Below the pieces are notes generated by a model. The model was not told the DNA's origin, searched no databases, and was given only the letters and a program-made list of their open reading frames with translations. Position numbers and translations under genes: made by a program. Shown here in pieces: positions 24,009 to 34,499 of a stretch of DNA of 64,000 bases. The DNA lies in assembly GCA_036898135.1 (NCBI GenBank), contig CM072522.1, forward strand, positions 60,593,070-60,657,069, written 5' to 3'. The DNA is from Oncomelania hupensis (Eukaryota; Mollusca; Gastropoda; Littorinimorpha; Pomatiopsidae). Every line of letters begins with the position of its first letter. The stretch's first letter is position 1.

Positions 24009-24165
24009 TAGTTTCTTCAGGGTGGACTTCAGCGTAGCTTTGAACTTCTCGACGAGCCCGTTGCACATCGGATGGTAGGGTGTCGTAGTTAAATGCCGGA
24101 TGCTCAGCAGTCTGTTGACCTCCTTCATGCAGTCAGAGACGAACTGCGTCCCGAGGTCTGTCAGA
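23837..24165 (-). pseudogene. Inverted integrase fragment fused to the copy C 3' LTR
   Basis: Minus-strand reading gives LTDLGTQFVSDCMKEVN, the GLVEKFKATL block and LYGRTIRGPMHILKELW, i.e. the second half of the Gmr1 integrase core. It runs opposite to copy C and joins its 3' LTR at a few bases of shared sequence (ACACC). Confidence 0.85.
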
Positions 24166-25075
24166 AAAAACTTCATGCAATTTAACGATAACTGCAAATT
24201 GTTGGTCACTTGCATTTTACTACAAAAAATGTATTTATCTTGTGTATTTTCCTGTGGAATTTGGAGGGAAATCAGTCAACACGGATGCATGAAAATTGCC
24301 TCTAACCCTAAACTAACATTATAGTAGGCTTAACACCTCACTCAAACAAGAAACATCTTTGCTGTAAGCATCGCCATTATTTCAAGTAAAACAAAAATAA
24401 GTTTGCTTACAAAGAAATGATTTGAAACAAAAAAATAAAGCAATAAACACAATAATAAGTCACTCCCAAAAATAACTATGTGTCTCAAATCTTAAAAGAT
24501 GGGGAGAACTTTAGTTGCTGCAGTGAGCTCCAGCTCCCCAGGCATCGATGTCGCTTTCTCTTTATGGTCTGAATGCGATGTAAAATACATTAAAATTCTA
24601 CTGGGCATATATATGTCTGAATTCAAAGTTGTGATTTCTAACGGTTTAAAGTCCTCCATGTTCGTATGTTATACAACTTTTGCTCTCAGTGTGTCAACAG
24701 TACATGCCTTTCTTTCTGCCAAAAGTATGTAGACAATCTCTATTGCGCTTGGTTGAAACGCCTTCATCCAATTCAACTGTGGCTCTCTTCTTTCCACTAG
24801 GGGAAACCGTCTTGTTTCGTTGACTATGCAACAGAGAGTGCTTCGCATATACCAATGATTTGTTTCGAACTCAGCGTTTAGTTTTTCTAGTTTTCTCATT
24901 GGTCAGTATCGATCACATGGCTAAATGCACGCGCGAATTATAACAGCCACTAAACGTTTCTCTACTCTTTATGCACGCAACAATAGCGTGATCACTCACT
25001 GAATATTCATTATCTACACGTTCACACATTCGCAGCAGATGAAGGAATTACAGGCTAGATAATTTCTTCACAGGG
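24166..25075. other. Unassigned intronic sequence
   Basis: AT-rich. A minus-strand frame of 76 codons (24669-24899) and a plus-strand one of 77 codons (24499-24732) show no family I recognise. Confidence 0.3.
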
Positions 25076-25162
25076 TTGAGTGGATAAACGAATCTGAGTT
25101 ACACTTTATCAGGTTTCAAGCATTGGAGCTGAATCAACTACTGATAAAAATCAACATCGAGT
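25076..25162 (+). repeat. Remnant of a Gmr1-like LTR 3' end
   Basis: GGATAAACGAATCTGAGTTA through the CTGATAAAAATCAACATCGAGTGTA stretch matches the last ~85 bp of the LTRs. It lacks the final ACA and overlaps sequence already present in the 3' LTR of copy C, so it is a separate LTR remnant. Confidence 0.75.
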
Positions 25163-26040
25163 GTATCCAGAAAGTTACAGGTAGCCTAATAAATAACAAC
25201 AACTCTGGCATGAGATTTGTTACTCTTCGTTAAAAGCGTTGTTCACGGGCTGTAGTGTAGAGTGTATGCCTCAGAAAGCTGATATACGCTGTGAACGCGT
25301 GAAACCACAAAGTCTGTGGTGTAACGGCAACACGTGCGCGTTTTTTTTAGACGTGTTCACTATGTGTTCGTGTGTTTCAAATGTGATCACCATGTGTGGA
25401 ATAAGGGAAGAAATCAACGCTCGAGAACCTTCGGTGTTGTTTTTCTATTTGTATTATCGCCCTTTATGGCCGGGATTCTTGATTGTGGGAATAGGTTAAA
25501 AAAAACATTATTTATTTCAGTTTCATGGAAATTAATTAAACCAAACAAATGTGAGATTTGGGGGTGATCACATTTAATTGTATATTTTAAAATATATCTT
25601 AGAATTCATAATTAAAAATTGAATTGGTTTTATAAATGTTTTCAGTTTATTTTAGATCTAATGTTTCCCCTCTCTTTAGATCGCTTGTTATTGAGTTGGG
25701 CCGAATGGTTTTACCCCATAATGGTACAGAAAAATGGCAGAACGCCAATTAAAATGATGACCACTCGGTGGGTCAGTGAATAGTTGCCGTTTTCAATACA
25801 TTTTGTGGCAGAATAATATTTATATTTTTTGTTTTTACCAAAGAAATGCGTTGGTGCAAGTCTTGAGTTTAAAAAAAGTCATAAACTAAGATCTAAGAGT
25901 TCTAAACTAAAGAGCACAATATTTATTGCTGACCTCTGTTGTGGGCGTGGCGGGTCGTTGATTCTTGTCCTTGTCTCTTGTTATTACTTCTGGTCATTTG
26001 CTTCTTATTATTGCTTCTGGCCATTATTGTTGGTCATTTG
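25163..26040. other. Unassigned intronic sequence
   Basis: No gene recognised. One isolated copy of the unit found later as an array (GTGTTTCAAATGTGATCACC) occurs at about 25371. Confidence 0.3.
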
Positions 26041-26255
26041 TACATGTTACTGGTCACTTGTACTTGTTACTGGTCATTTGTACTTGTTATTGGTCATTGT
26101 ACTTGATACTGGTCATTGTACTTGTTACTGGTCACTTGTGCTTGTTACTGGTCACTTGTACTTGTTACTGGTCATTTGTGCTTGTTACTGGTCACTTGTA
26201 CTTGTTACTGTCACTTGTACTTCTTACTGGTAACTTGTGCTTATTACTGGTCAGT
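26041..26255 (+). repeat. 20-bp minisatellite
   Basis: About ten imperfect copies of TACTGGTCACTTGTACTTGT. Confidence 0.85.
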
Positions 26256-26404
26256 TTTGTTTTGGACAGATGTAATTTTCCTGTGGCTAGGTTCATCAAC
26301 AAATTGTTTTTTTTTAAATCATCACATTTGTTTGACTTTGTTTTCAATTCTTTTATTTATTAGTGTTATTTGTCTTATTTCCTATCCCTTCCATTTGGTT
26401 ACAC

Positions 26405-26826
26405 ATGTATGCGTATTTCAGACGTGATCCCTATCTGTGTGTGTTTTAAACGTCATCATCATATGTACGTGTTTCAGACGTCATCACCACGTGTATGGGT
26501 GTTTCAGACGTCATCACTATGTGTACGTGTTTCAGATGTGATAAACCTGTGTGTGTATTTTAGACGAAATCATCACGTGTGTGTGTTTCAGACGTCATCA
26601 CCATGCGTGTGTGTTTCAGACGTGATAACCATGTGTGTATTTCAGACGTCATCACCATGCGCGTGTATTTCAGATGTCATAACCATGTGTGTATTTCAGA
26701 CGTCATCACCTTATGACTGTGTGTATTTCAGACGTCATCACCATGTGTGTGCGTTTCAAACGTCGTCGTCACCACGTGTGTGTGTGTGTGTGTTTCAGAT
26801 GTTATTACATTGTGTGTGTATTTCAG
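26405..26826 (+). repeat. Tandem array of acceptor-like units
   Basis: About 14 units of roughly 26-31 bp, each containing TTTCAGACGTCATCACCAT or a close variant. The last TTTCAG is the proposed acceptor of the CUB-like exon at 26827. Confidence 0.85.
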
Positions 26827-27130
26827 ACTTCATCACCATGTCGTTTCGTGTTGTGGGCGGGATCCTGACCAAAATGCTTCCTGTAACGCAGTTATCACAG
26901 ACCGCTGGGTACGTGACCTCTCCGTTTTTCGATGTGCCAGGTGGAACCTACCCGAATGCCTACGACGGGAAATTCGTTCTGGAGGTTACCGGTTCTCGGT
27001 TGGCCATCCTCAGCTTCGTCCTTTTATCACTTCAAGAAGAAAAGAGAATATGCGCTCTTGGACGTATGTATTGGTCAAATCATGTGGGGTAAACAGGGTA
27101 CTAAGTGGCGGGTCAGCACGTACAGGGGGT
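26827..27130 (+). CDS. Exon 3: CUB-like domain (one frameshift), end uncertain
   Basis: Reads TAGYVTSPFFD, GGTYPNAYDGKFVLEV and SRLAILSF, then after a one-base shift near 27020 FYHFKKKREYALLDVC, GQIMWGKQGTKW and VSTYRG. The GYVTSP...YPN...F.LEV layout suits the first half of a CUB domain, though the usual cysteines are partly missing. The acceptor TTTCAG|ACTTCATC gives phase 1, matching the donor of the vWA exon. A 3' donor is not obvious, so the end is approximate. The assignment to the vWA gene rests on phase and strand only. Confidence 0.45.
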
Positions 27131-27334
27131 ACTGTGAACATCCCTTTCAAATCTGTCAATGGACATTGCGTGATATTAACATTCTTTTGCCCCACGTACT
27201 TTTCGGCTCTGAAGTCATTTTTAAACCTTGTTTTCCCACAGTTATCAATTACATATTCGTAGGCCTATTAGGTATTTAGACCCTGCGTTTTGTTGAATTT
27301 ATTGTTTCAACCTGTTTTTCATAAATACTGCAAG
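27131..27334. other. Unassigned sequence after the CUB-like exon
   Basis: An open frame continues to 27279 but shows no known domain. Confidence 0.25.
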
Positions 27335-27606
27335 CACATGCTCTGTGGGCTTGGGCACTAAATAAAATAGACCCAACGTATCCCGGGATGGCATAAGAGG
27401 CGAATAACAGGGGCGATGTCAGCACGGTATCACTGGGTGAAAGTCTTCTACACAGAAGTCACCAGCCAGGTTCAACGACCAGGTGCTTGGGACCAAAGCG
27501 AGCCACACTGTACTATTGGATTTCGGCTGTGGCCAACAGTCTGGAGAGGATTGTCAGGTCTTTCTTGCCCAAGCCACACCATATGATGAAAAGACCCACA
27601 CACTCC

Positions 27607-27607
<1 letters not shown>
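27335..27607 (+). mobile_element. RTE-like LINE, 5' region fragment
   Basis: Matches the leader of the RTE-like family (CTGTGGGCTTGGGCAC..., AAAGTCTTCTACACAGAAGT, GATTTCGGCTGTGGCCAACA) seen at 29150-29370 and, inverted, at 30770-31050. An internal stretch is missing. It stops at an AAT repeat. Confidence 0.75.

Positions 27608-27682
<75 letters not shown>
27608..27682 (+). repeat. (AAT)n microsatellite
   Basis: About 75 bp of AAT with one interruption, at the 3' end of the adjoining minus-strand LINE fragment. Confidence 0.95.
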
Positions 27683-27684
<2 letters not shown>

Positions 27685-28204
27685 GAATTTTTATATAGCC
27701 GGTACTCCAGCCTATGACCAGACTCACCACGCTTTACATAATCATTACATATAAATACATGCACTCGATAAGACATCACTTTTGCTACAATACACCAAAA
27801 GACGGAACAGTAAAGGTACAGACTATTTACAACTATGTACATAAATTACAAAAAAAGACAGAAATAGACTAATTACAACTATGTACACAAGTGACAAAAA
27901 AGACATAAATAGACTAGCAGAAACCTATTCACAGCTATTTATATGCCCGGTTAGGCCCAGGAAGAAAAACAATATAAATATTTACAGCCGTGTATACACT
28001 TACGAATCAGACATAGAAAAAAGATGAGAGAATGGCAGCGGGATACAAATCAATCTGAATAATGCAGTTTGAAAAGATGGATTTTGATGGCCTTTGTGAA
28101 TGCTTGTGTTGATTGTATGTTGCGGATATGGGAGGGAAGGGAATTCCATACCGGATCGGTCGTCGCCCGCGTCACCGAGAAACGCGCCTTCTGTTGGCCA
28201 CCAG
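27683..28204 (-). mobile_element. CR1/L2-like LINE, 3' fragment
   Basis: Minus-strand reading gives ARFSVTRATTDPVWNSLPSH, then NIQSTQAFTKAIKIHLFK, the usual C-terminal end of CR1/L2-like polymerases. About 400 bp of 3' untranslated sequence ends at the (AAT)n tract. Confidence 0.7.
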
Positions 28205-28940
28205 TTCGGAGGTAATACGTGTGCTATTAAGACTCTCAGAGTTTGCCAGATACAACAATCTGATGCTGGCAAACACGCTTGGTCTCTAAAAACAATCCAG
28301 ACGAATAGATTGTACAGATGTTCGACCCCACTTCAGAGCATATGAAATGGAAATAAGTGCAAAGAAGACCAAACTGATGACCAACAACACAAAAGGCATC
28401 AACACAGACATCAAAGTCCAAGGCCAATCCCTCAACACACAGCATAGCTTAAAATACTTAGGAGCCGTTGTATCAGACAATGGGTTCCGACCGGAAGTCC
28501 TCTCCAGGATCGCACAAATAACTACTGCCCTGACAAGGTTGAAGCACATTTCGAAAGACATGATCATCAGTCTACATTCCATAGTAAGGCTGCTGCGCTC
28601 CCTTGTCATTTTCATCTTTCTATACGCTTGCGAAACATAGACCCTCAGACCAGATCTAGAATGAAGAATGCAAAGCATAGAGATGAGGTGCTACAGAAGA
28701 CTTCTGGACATTTCCTAAACTCAGCCCATCACCAACAACGAAGTCCGACAGCCCATCACACAAACCATTGGACAACACGATGACATGCTCACAGTGGTAA
28801 AGAAACGAACACTCGGATGGTATAGCCACGTCACCAGAGCATCAGGCCTTGCAAAGACCGTCCTGCAAGGCACGGTGCAAGGAGGTAGAAGATGAGTGAC
28901 ACAGAAAAAGATGTGGGAGGACAACATTCGCGCATGTAAG
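28205..28940 (+). mobile_element. RTE-like LINE, rearranged fragment
   Basis: A short endonuclease piece (FARYNNLMLANTLGL, about 28239-28288) is joined directly to the polymerase C-terminal region (MEISAKKTKLMTNN, 28347, to the RRMGGQHS equivalent near 28925). Everything between, including the RT palm, is deleted. Stops at 28638 and 28664 add to the damage. Confidence 0.8.
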
Positions 28941-29140
28941 GCGCATACATTTTATTATATTTTAAAATATGTTTGTAACTTTCGAATCTGTAAAATTTGT
29001 CATACCCTTGGAACTTCCTCACCCTATTGACAACAAAAGCAGGGACCTTAAAGTAATCGTACACGAAATATTGTACATGGCTAAATGGGTAAATATTATT
29101 CATAATCTAAGCAACAACTGGATAATGATTAATTTTTAAA
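28941..29140. other. Unassigned AT-rich spacer
   Basis: No recognisable content between two RTE-like fragments. Confidence 0.3.
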
Positions 29141-29430
29141 TGGCACTTTATTCATGCCGCGGCATCACTGGGCGAAAGTCTTCTACACAGAAGTCACCGG
29201 CCAGTGCGGAGGAACCTCACGTTACTACAGGTTCAACGATCACGTGCTCAGGGCCAAGGCGAGCCACACTGTATTCGTGGATTTCGGCTGTGGCCAACAG
29301 CCTGGAGAGGATTGGGCACCGCCAGGTCTTTTTTGCCCAAGACACACTACATCATGACACTATCCACTAATTCCATACCGGATTGGTCGTCGCCCGGCTC
29401 AAGGACCGCGCCTTCCGTTGGCCACCAGGA
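29141..29430 (+). mobile_element. RTE-like LINE, 5' leader copy
   Basis: Contains HHWAKVFYTEVTGQCGGTS and FVDFGCGQQPGEDW when translated. It is the same leader as the inverted block at 30690-31050. The frame is open in two copies, but I cannot tell whether it is translated. Confidence 0.75.
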
Positions 29431-29530
29431 CGCACACTTGCTTTTTTCCAAATTAGTTCCAGTCATTCGCCCAAAAAGGCAATCACCGAAGTCGAACGGA
29501 GCTCTCCGATGTGTTACGAAATGATGCTTG
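29431..29530 (-). repeat. Inverted copy of the block at 34500-34610
   Basis: The reverse complement of this block (GAATGACTGGAACTA... core) is found at 34500-34610. Both join RTE-like sequence at the same point (GCCACCAGGAC). Confidence 0.75.
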
Positions 29531-29814
29531 CATGACTACGACTAGTTGACATTTAAAATGATCGGTGTTGCTTCTAATTCTGTTCGATTTATAGGCTTAA
29601 TCTACATTATATATTATAAGTCAGTCTTCGCGCAGCGAAGAAGCTCACAAGCTGAATATACTTATTAGACCTGTATTGCTTGTTTTATGCATAAATAAAT
29701 GTATAAACTATATCTATTCTAATTAATAATATTTAGACCCATACGTTATAATATTTGAATCTTTAATTTCAGGAAAAGGACGAGTAGGCTAAGCGAATTC
29801 TTTTTTTATTTTTC

Positions 29815-30014
29815 TAACTCGAGATCAGAGTAAAATTAATAGTTAGTTGGTTATTCAATGCTTACAAGGTCCAGCGGACTGGAAAGAGCCGAATCAGGAC
29901 CATAAAATGAAGACAACTCGAGATCAGAGTTAAATTAATAGCTAATTAGTTATTCATTGCTTACAGGGTCCAGCGGACTGCAAAGAGCCGAATCAGGACC
30001 ACAAAATCAAGACC
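29815..30014 (+). repeat. Tandem duplication of a ~100-bp unit with the GGTCC...GGACC core
   Basis: AACTCGAGATCAGAGT...GGACCA occurs twice in a row (about 29817-29912 and 29915-30003). Each contains GTCCAGCGGACTG and AGAGCCGAATCAGGACCA, the core also found near 38697, 40280, 40370 and 49940. Confidence 0.8.
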
Positions 30015-30024
30015 ACAACTTCGC

Positions 30025-30100
<76 letters not shown>
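30025..30100 (+). repeat. (TAG)n microsatellite
   Basis: About 76 bp of uninterrupted TAG. Confidence 0.97.
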
Positions 30101-30101
<1 letters not shown>

Positions 30102-30124
30102 TAGTTATTTAGTTAAATCTTTAA

Positions 30125-30179
30125 TTTATTTATTTGTTTTGTTTGTTTGTTTTGTTTGTTTTGTTTTGTTTGTTTGTTG

Positions 30180-30265
<86 letters not shown>
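30125..30265 (+). repeat. (TTTG)n-like and (TTA)n repeats
   Basis: About 50 bp of TTTG-rich sequence then about 82 bp of TTA. The TTA tract abuts the inverted end of the RTE-like element. Confidence 0.95.
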
Positions 30266-30289
30266 TTCATAAAAATCCTCCACTTCGCT

Positions 30290-30700
30290 GTCTTCATAGT
30301 CTGATGTTGGGGCATAGGCCTGGATGATGGTAATGTTGAAAGGGGTTGCTCTCAGACGGATGGTAATGAGTCTACTGGAGACTGGGCGGCAACCCATGAC
30401 AGTGGCTAGAATGTTCTTGTGGACCAAGAATCCAACGCCGTGTTCGTGCCTGTCATCTCTACCGCTGAAATAGAGCTTGTGGCCTTTGTCAGTCGTTGTT
30501 TCACCTAGGCCTTTCCAGGGCAGTTCGCTGATACCTAGAACGTTCCATCGATAGTGGTCCAGCTCGTGGGCCAGTTCTTCTAATTTTCCTTCCGCAGTTA
30601 GGGTCCTGACATTCCAGGTTCCTATGACGATGTTGTTTCTCGTGCGGATCTTGCTAATTTGTCCATCAGTAGCACACTTTTCACCTCCGTCCTGGTGGCC
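30290..30700 (-). pseudogene. RTE-like endonuclease, N-terminal half (inverted)
   Basis: Reads GTWNVRTLTAEGKLEELAHE, ISELPWKGLGE, HGVGFLVHKN and IIQAYAPTSD, the first half of an apurinic-type endonuclease resembling craniofacial development protein 2-like proteins. It ends at SEVEDFYE, and the other half starts at 31060 on the opposite strand. The enzyme would nick target DNA to start reverse transcription. Confidence 0.8.
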
Positions 30701-31054
30701 AACGGAAGGCGCGGTCCTTGTTCCGGGCGACGACCGATCCGGCATGGAATTAGTGGATAGCCTCATCATGTGTTGTGTCTTGGGCAAAAAAGACCTGGCA
30801 GGGCCCAATCCTCTCCAGGCTGTTGGCCACAGCCAAAATCCACGAATACAGTGTGGCTCGCCTTGGCCCTGAGCACGTGGTCGTTGAACCTGTAGTAACG
30901 TGAGGTTCCTCCGCCCTGGCCGGTGACTTCTGTGTAGAAGACTTTCGCCCAGTGATGCCGTGCTAACATCACCCCTGTTAGTCGCCTCTTACGACACGCC
31001 GGGAAACGTTGGGTCTATTCTATTTGCCCGAACCCACAGAGCAGTGAAAATATA

Positions 31055-32089
31055 CACAGGGTCCTTGACCAAGTGCCGAAGAAGGACATAGTCATAGTGC
31101 AAGGCGACTGGAATGCCAAGGTAGGCCAAGATGCGCACCACAACTGGGGAGACACATGTGGACCCCACTGCAACAACGAGACAAATGACAGGGGTCTGAG
31201 GCTATTGGAGTTTGCCAGATACAACAATCTGGTACTGGCAAACACGCTTGGTCTCCACAAAAAATCCAGACGATGGACATGGCACAGTCCCGGCGGGGAA
31301 CATCACAACCAGATCGACTACATCATGGTCAAGAAACGCTTCAGATCAAGCATCAACATTGGCAGGACACGCACTTTTCCAGGAGCAGACATTGGAAGTG
31401 ACCACGATCTCGTGATGATGTCTTTCCGGCTCCATTTGAAGAGCGTAAATACAGCAAAGTGCACCAAGCTGAAGTTCGACCTGGACAAACTGCAAGACCC
31501 GGAGGTGGCAAAAATATTTCAGGCCACAATTGGAGGGAAATTTGCACCACTGCTTATTTTGGGGGCAGGCGAAGTAGATGTCAACACCATGACCAATACC
31601 TTCAACTCAGCTGTAACAGATGCCGCCACTGAGATCCTTGGCAAGCACCGACCAAAGAAGAAGCCGTGGATCACACCTGAACTTTTGGATCTGTGTGATA
31701 AACGAAGAGAGTTAAAAAAGAAAAAGAACACCCCACAGGGAGCTGATGTCTACCGAAAAATCAACAATGACATCCGAAAAGGCATGCGCACAGCAAAGGA
31801 GAACTGGATTGAAGATCAATGCCAGGAAATAGAGAACAATCTGAACAAGAACAACAGCAAGAAGGCCTACCAGACTGTGAAGCGGCTGACAAGTGTTAAA
31901 CAGCCCAAAGTCTCCACTATCCAAAGCAAGTCTGGCATATGCCTTACAGAAGAACAAGAAGTCTTGGACAGATGGACAGAGTACTGCTCTGATCTTTATA
32001 ACCATACACCAAATGGAGACCCATCAGTTCTAGCATGTCCCGAGAGCAGAGAAGAAGAAGAATCCTCCAATTCTCCTGGAAGAAGTTGA
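31055..32089 (+). pseudogene. RTE-like endonuclease C-terminal half and linker
   Basis: VIVQGDWNAKVG (about 31090), RWTWHSPGGEHHNQIDYI and the GSDHDLVM motif complete the endonuclease. A Lys-rich linker follows (KKKPWITPELLDLC, KKAYQTVKRL). A one-base shift near 32055 in a GAAGAA run separates it from the RT frame. Confidence 0.8.
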
Positions 32090-32096
32090 GGCAGCA

Positions 32097-33581
32097 GTGC
32101 AATCGCTGAAGAAAGGGAAGTCAGCGGGAGTGGACAACATACCAGCGGAACTGCTACAAGCAGGAGGAGAAGCGATGACTGATGCTCTCACCATTATCTG
32201 TAACAAGATCTGGCAGAATGGGGAATGGCCTACACCATGGACCCAGTCGCTTGTCATCACTCTTCCCAAAAAAGGTAACCTTCAGGAGTGTGAAAATTAC
32301 CGCACCATCAGCCTCATCAGCCATCCCAGCAAGGTCCTCCTGAAAATAATACTCAACAGGTTGAAACCACAAGCTGAACAAATCATAGCTGAAGAACAAG
32401 CAGGATTCATGGCAGGGCGAAGTACCACTGAACAGATTTTCAACCTCAGAATAATCTGTGAGAAATACCTACAGCACCAACAACATCTATATCATGTGTT
32501 CATAGACTTCAAGAAGGCATTTGACCGAGTCTGGCATGCAGCTCTATGGGCAACCATGAAAGTGTACAACATCAGCCCTAAAATTATAGAAGTCATCAAA
32601 AGCCTGTATGACAAGGCTACCAGTGCAGTCCTCCATAACAGCGTCATCGGGAACTGGTTCAGAACAACAATCGGTGTGCGTCAAGGATGCCTACTCTCTC
32701 CAACACTCTTCAACATCTTCCTAGAGCGCATCATGTCAGATGCTCTTGCAGATCACGAAGGCACAGTCAGCATAGGGGGCAGAGCAATCTCCAATCTTCG
32801 TTTTGCGGATGATATTGATGGATTGGCTGGAGAGGAACAAGAACTTGAACAGCTTGTACAGAGGCTTGACACCACCTCCAGAGCTTATGGAATGGAAATA
32901 AGTGCAGAGAAGACCAAAATGATGACCAACAACACCAATGGCATCAACACGGACATCAAAGTACAAGGCCAATCCCTCAACACAGTGCACAGCTTCAAAT
33001 ATTTAGGAGCCATTGTGTCAGACAATGGGTCTCGACAGGAAGTCCTCTCCAGGATCGCACAAACAACTGCTGCCCTGACAAGGTTGAAGCCCATTTGGAA
33101 AGACAGAACCATCAGTCTACATTCCAAAGTAAGACTGCTGCGCTCTCTGGTCATCTCCATCTTCCTATATGCTTGCGAAGCATGGACCCTCACAGCAGAT
33201 CTCCAACGAAGAATACAAAGCATGGAGATGAGGTGCTACAGAAGACTTCTGTGCATTTCCTATACCCAACACATCACCAACGACGAAGTCCGACAGACCA
33301 TCACACAAGCCATTGGACAACACGATGACCTGCTCACAGTGGTGAAGAAACGGAAACTCCGATGGTATGGCCACGTCACCAGATCATCAGGCCTTGCAAA
33401 GACCATTCTGCAAGGCACAGTGCAAGGAGGTAGAAGAAGGGGGAGACCGAAAAAGAGGTGGGAGGACAACATTCGAGAATGGACTGGTTTGACACTGAGC
33501 GAAGCCATGAGGGCTGCTGAGGACAGAGAAAGATGGAGTATGCTGGTTAAACGATCATCTGTGGTGCCCCTACGACCTTAG
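32097..33581 (+). CDS. RTE-like reverse transcriptase
   Basis: A 494-codon open frame, intact from the ATG at 32097; the biological frame probably started further upstream. It includes KGKSAGVDNIPAELLQAGG, a TLPKKGN block, the F(V/I)DFKKAFD motif (about 32503-32526), GVRQGCLLSPTLFN, and the catalytic box FADD (about 32803-32814). The C-terminal region has RWYGHVTRSSGLAKT and GGRRRGRPKKRWED and ends LRP at 33581. The polymerase part looks undamaged, but the element lacks a colinear endonuclease. Confidence 0.85.
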   Translation: MQSLKKGKSAGVDNIPAELLQAGGEAMTDALTIICNKIWQNGEWPTPWTQSLVITLPKKGNLQECENYRTISLISHPSKVLLKIILNRLKPQAEQIIAEEQAGFMAGRSTTEQIFNLRIICEKYLQHQQHLYHVFIDFKKAFDRVWHAALWATMKVYNISPKIIEVIKSLYDKATSAVLHNSVIGNWFRTTIGVRQGCLLSPTLFNIFLERIMSDALADHEGTVSIGGRAISNLRFADDIDGLAGEEQELEQLVQRLDTTSRAYGMEISAEKTKMMTNNTNGINTDIKVQGQSLNTVHSFKYLGAIVSDNGSRQEVLSRIAQTTAALTRLKPIWKDRTISLHSKVRLLRSLVISIFLYACEAWTLTADLQRRIQSMEMRCYRRLLCISYTQHITNDEVRQTITQAIGQHDDLLTVVKKRKLRWYGHVTRSSGLAKTILQGTVQGGRRRGRPKKRWEDNIREWTGLTLSEAMRAAEDRERWSMLVKRSSVVPLRP

Positions 33582-33600
33582 GGTTATGGGACAGGATAGG

Positions 33601-33605
33601 ATAGG

Positions 33606-33666
<61 letters not shown>

Positions 33667-33690
33667 TATTATTATTATTATTATTAAATT
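33601..33690 (+). repeat. (ATT)n tail of the RTE-like element
   Basis: About 80 bp of ATT follows the ATAGG pentamers that end the element. Confidence 0.95.
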
Positions 33691-34499
33691 AGTATTAGTA
33701 TTAGTATTCCTACTTTAAAAAAAGAAAAAGAAAAGAATAGTGTGCTGCTGTTGCTCAATGGTGTAAATATTGTCAGTGACGTTTTTTTTTTTTTTGTTTT
33801 TTTGTGTGTTTTTTTTGAAGTTGGGTGTAACCCGAAATGTTCAGATGGTGTTACTAGTTATTTTTTCTTATAGGTTTACGTACCAACGTTTTCAGATGAT
33901 TTATGGAAATTTCCGCCTGCCACGCAATTTTTTTTAAAAATACGTGTTTCTCATTAAAATACATATCATTGAAATACATATAACAACTTTACTATATCAG
34001 TTAAAAATAATAATTTTAGTTAAATAAATAGTTGCTTTGGTGCTTGCAATTAAAATGTCACTGTTTTTTGAGACCATTATAAACTTGCTTTGCCTTGTTG
34101 TGCTGAAGAGAAATCAACGTATCCATAGCGCTTTGAAGTTTTGTCATGGTTTTATTGTTGATATAGATGTGAAATCGTTGTATGTGTGCATTACGTTTAC
34201 TCTTTATTTTTAATTGTGTGAGTATATTAATCAATAATACTAACTGCTTCAAAAATGCGAATCTCGACTTGACTTACAGCTTGAAGCTGTGCAGATCGAA
34301 ATAGAATTAGATCTAAAAGCAACATCGGCTATTTTTATATGCAGGGATGTTTCACCACAGGCTCTGAAGTCTTTTCATTCGTCTTTGTAAACTCGTGGGC
34401 CTCCTACATATGTACGTAGTATATATAGTATGTAATTGAGGTCTACGAAAGACGAGACTTCCCAGCCTGTGGTTTTCACGTAGTCCTGCCAGCATTCGT
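33691..34499. other. Unassigned sequence
   Basis: AT-rich, with T runs (33781-33820). No gene recognised. A short antisense frame (34058-34252) has no known family. Confidence 0.3.

Larger units (their letters stand above)
30266..33600 (+). mobile_element. RTE-like LINE with its 5' part inverted in place
   Basis: The minus-strand part (30266-31050) holds the leader and the first half of the endonuclease. The plus-strand part (31051-33600) continues exactly from where that half stops, through the rest of the endonuclease, the RT and a short 3' tail with ATAGG then (ATT)n. Together the two parts are close to one full-length element. The layout, an inverted 5' segment followed by the 3' segment, is the one produced by twin priming. 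Confidence 0.8.

Noticed and set aside
24669..24899. Minus-strand frame of 76 codons with a plausible protein composition
   Set aside because: No recognisable motif or neighbour; left as unassigned.
26370..26820. Long plus-strand frame reading through the minisatellite into the CUB-like exon
   Set aside because: The upstream part is tandem repeat with peptides such as VFQTSSP. A splice acceptor at its end explains the exon better.
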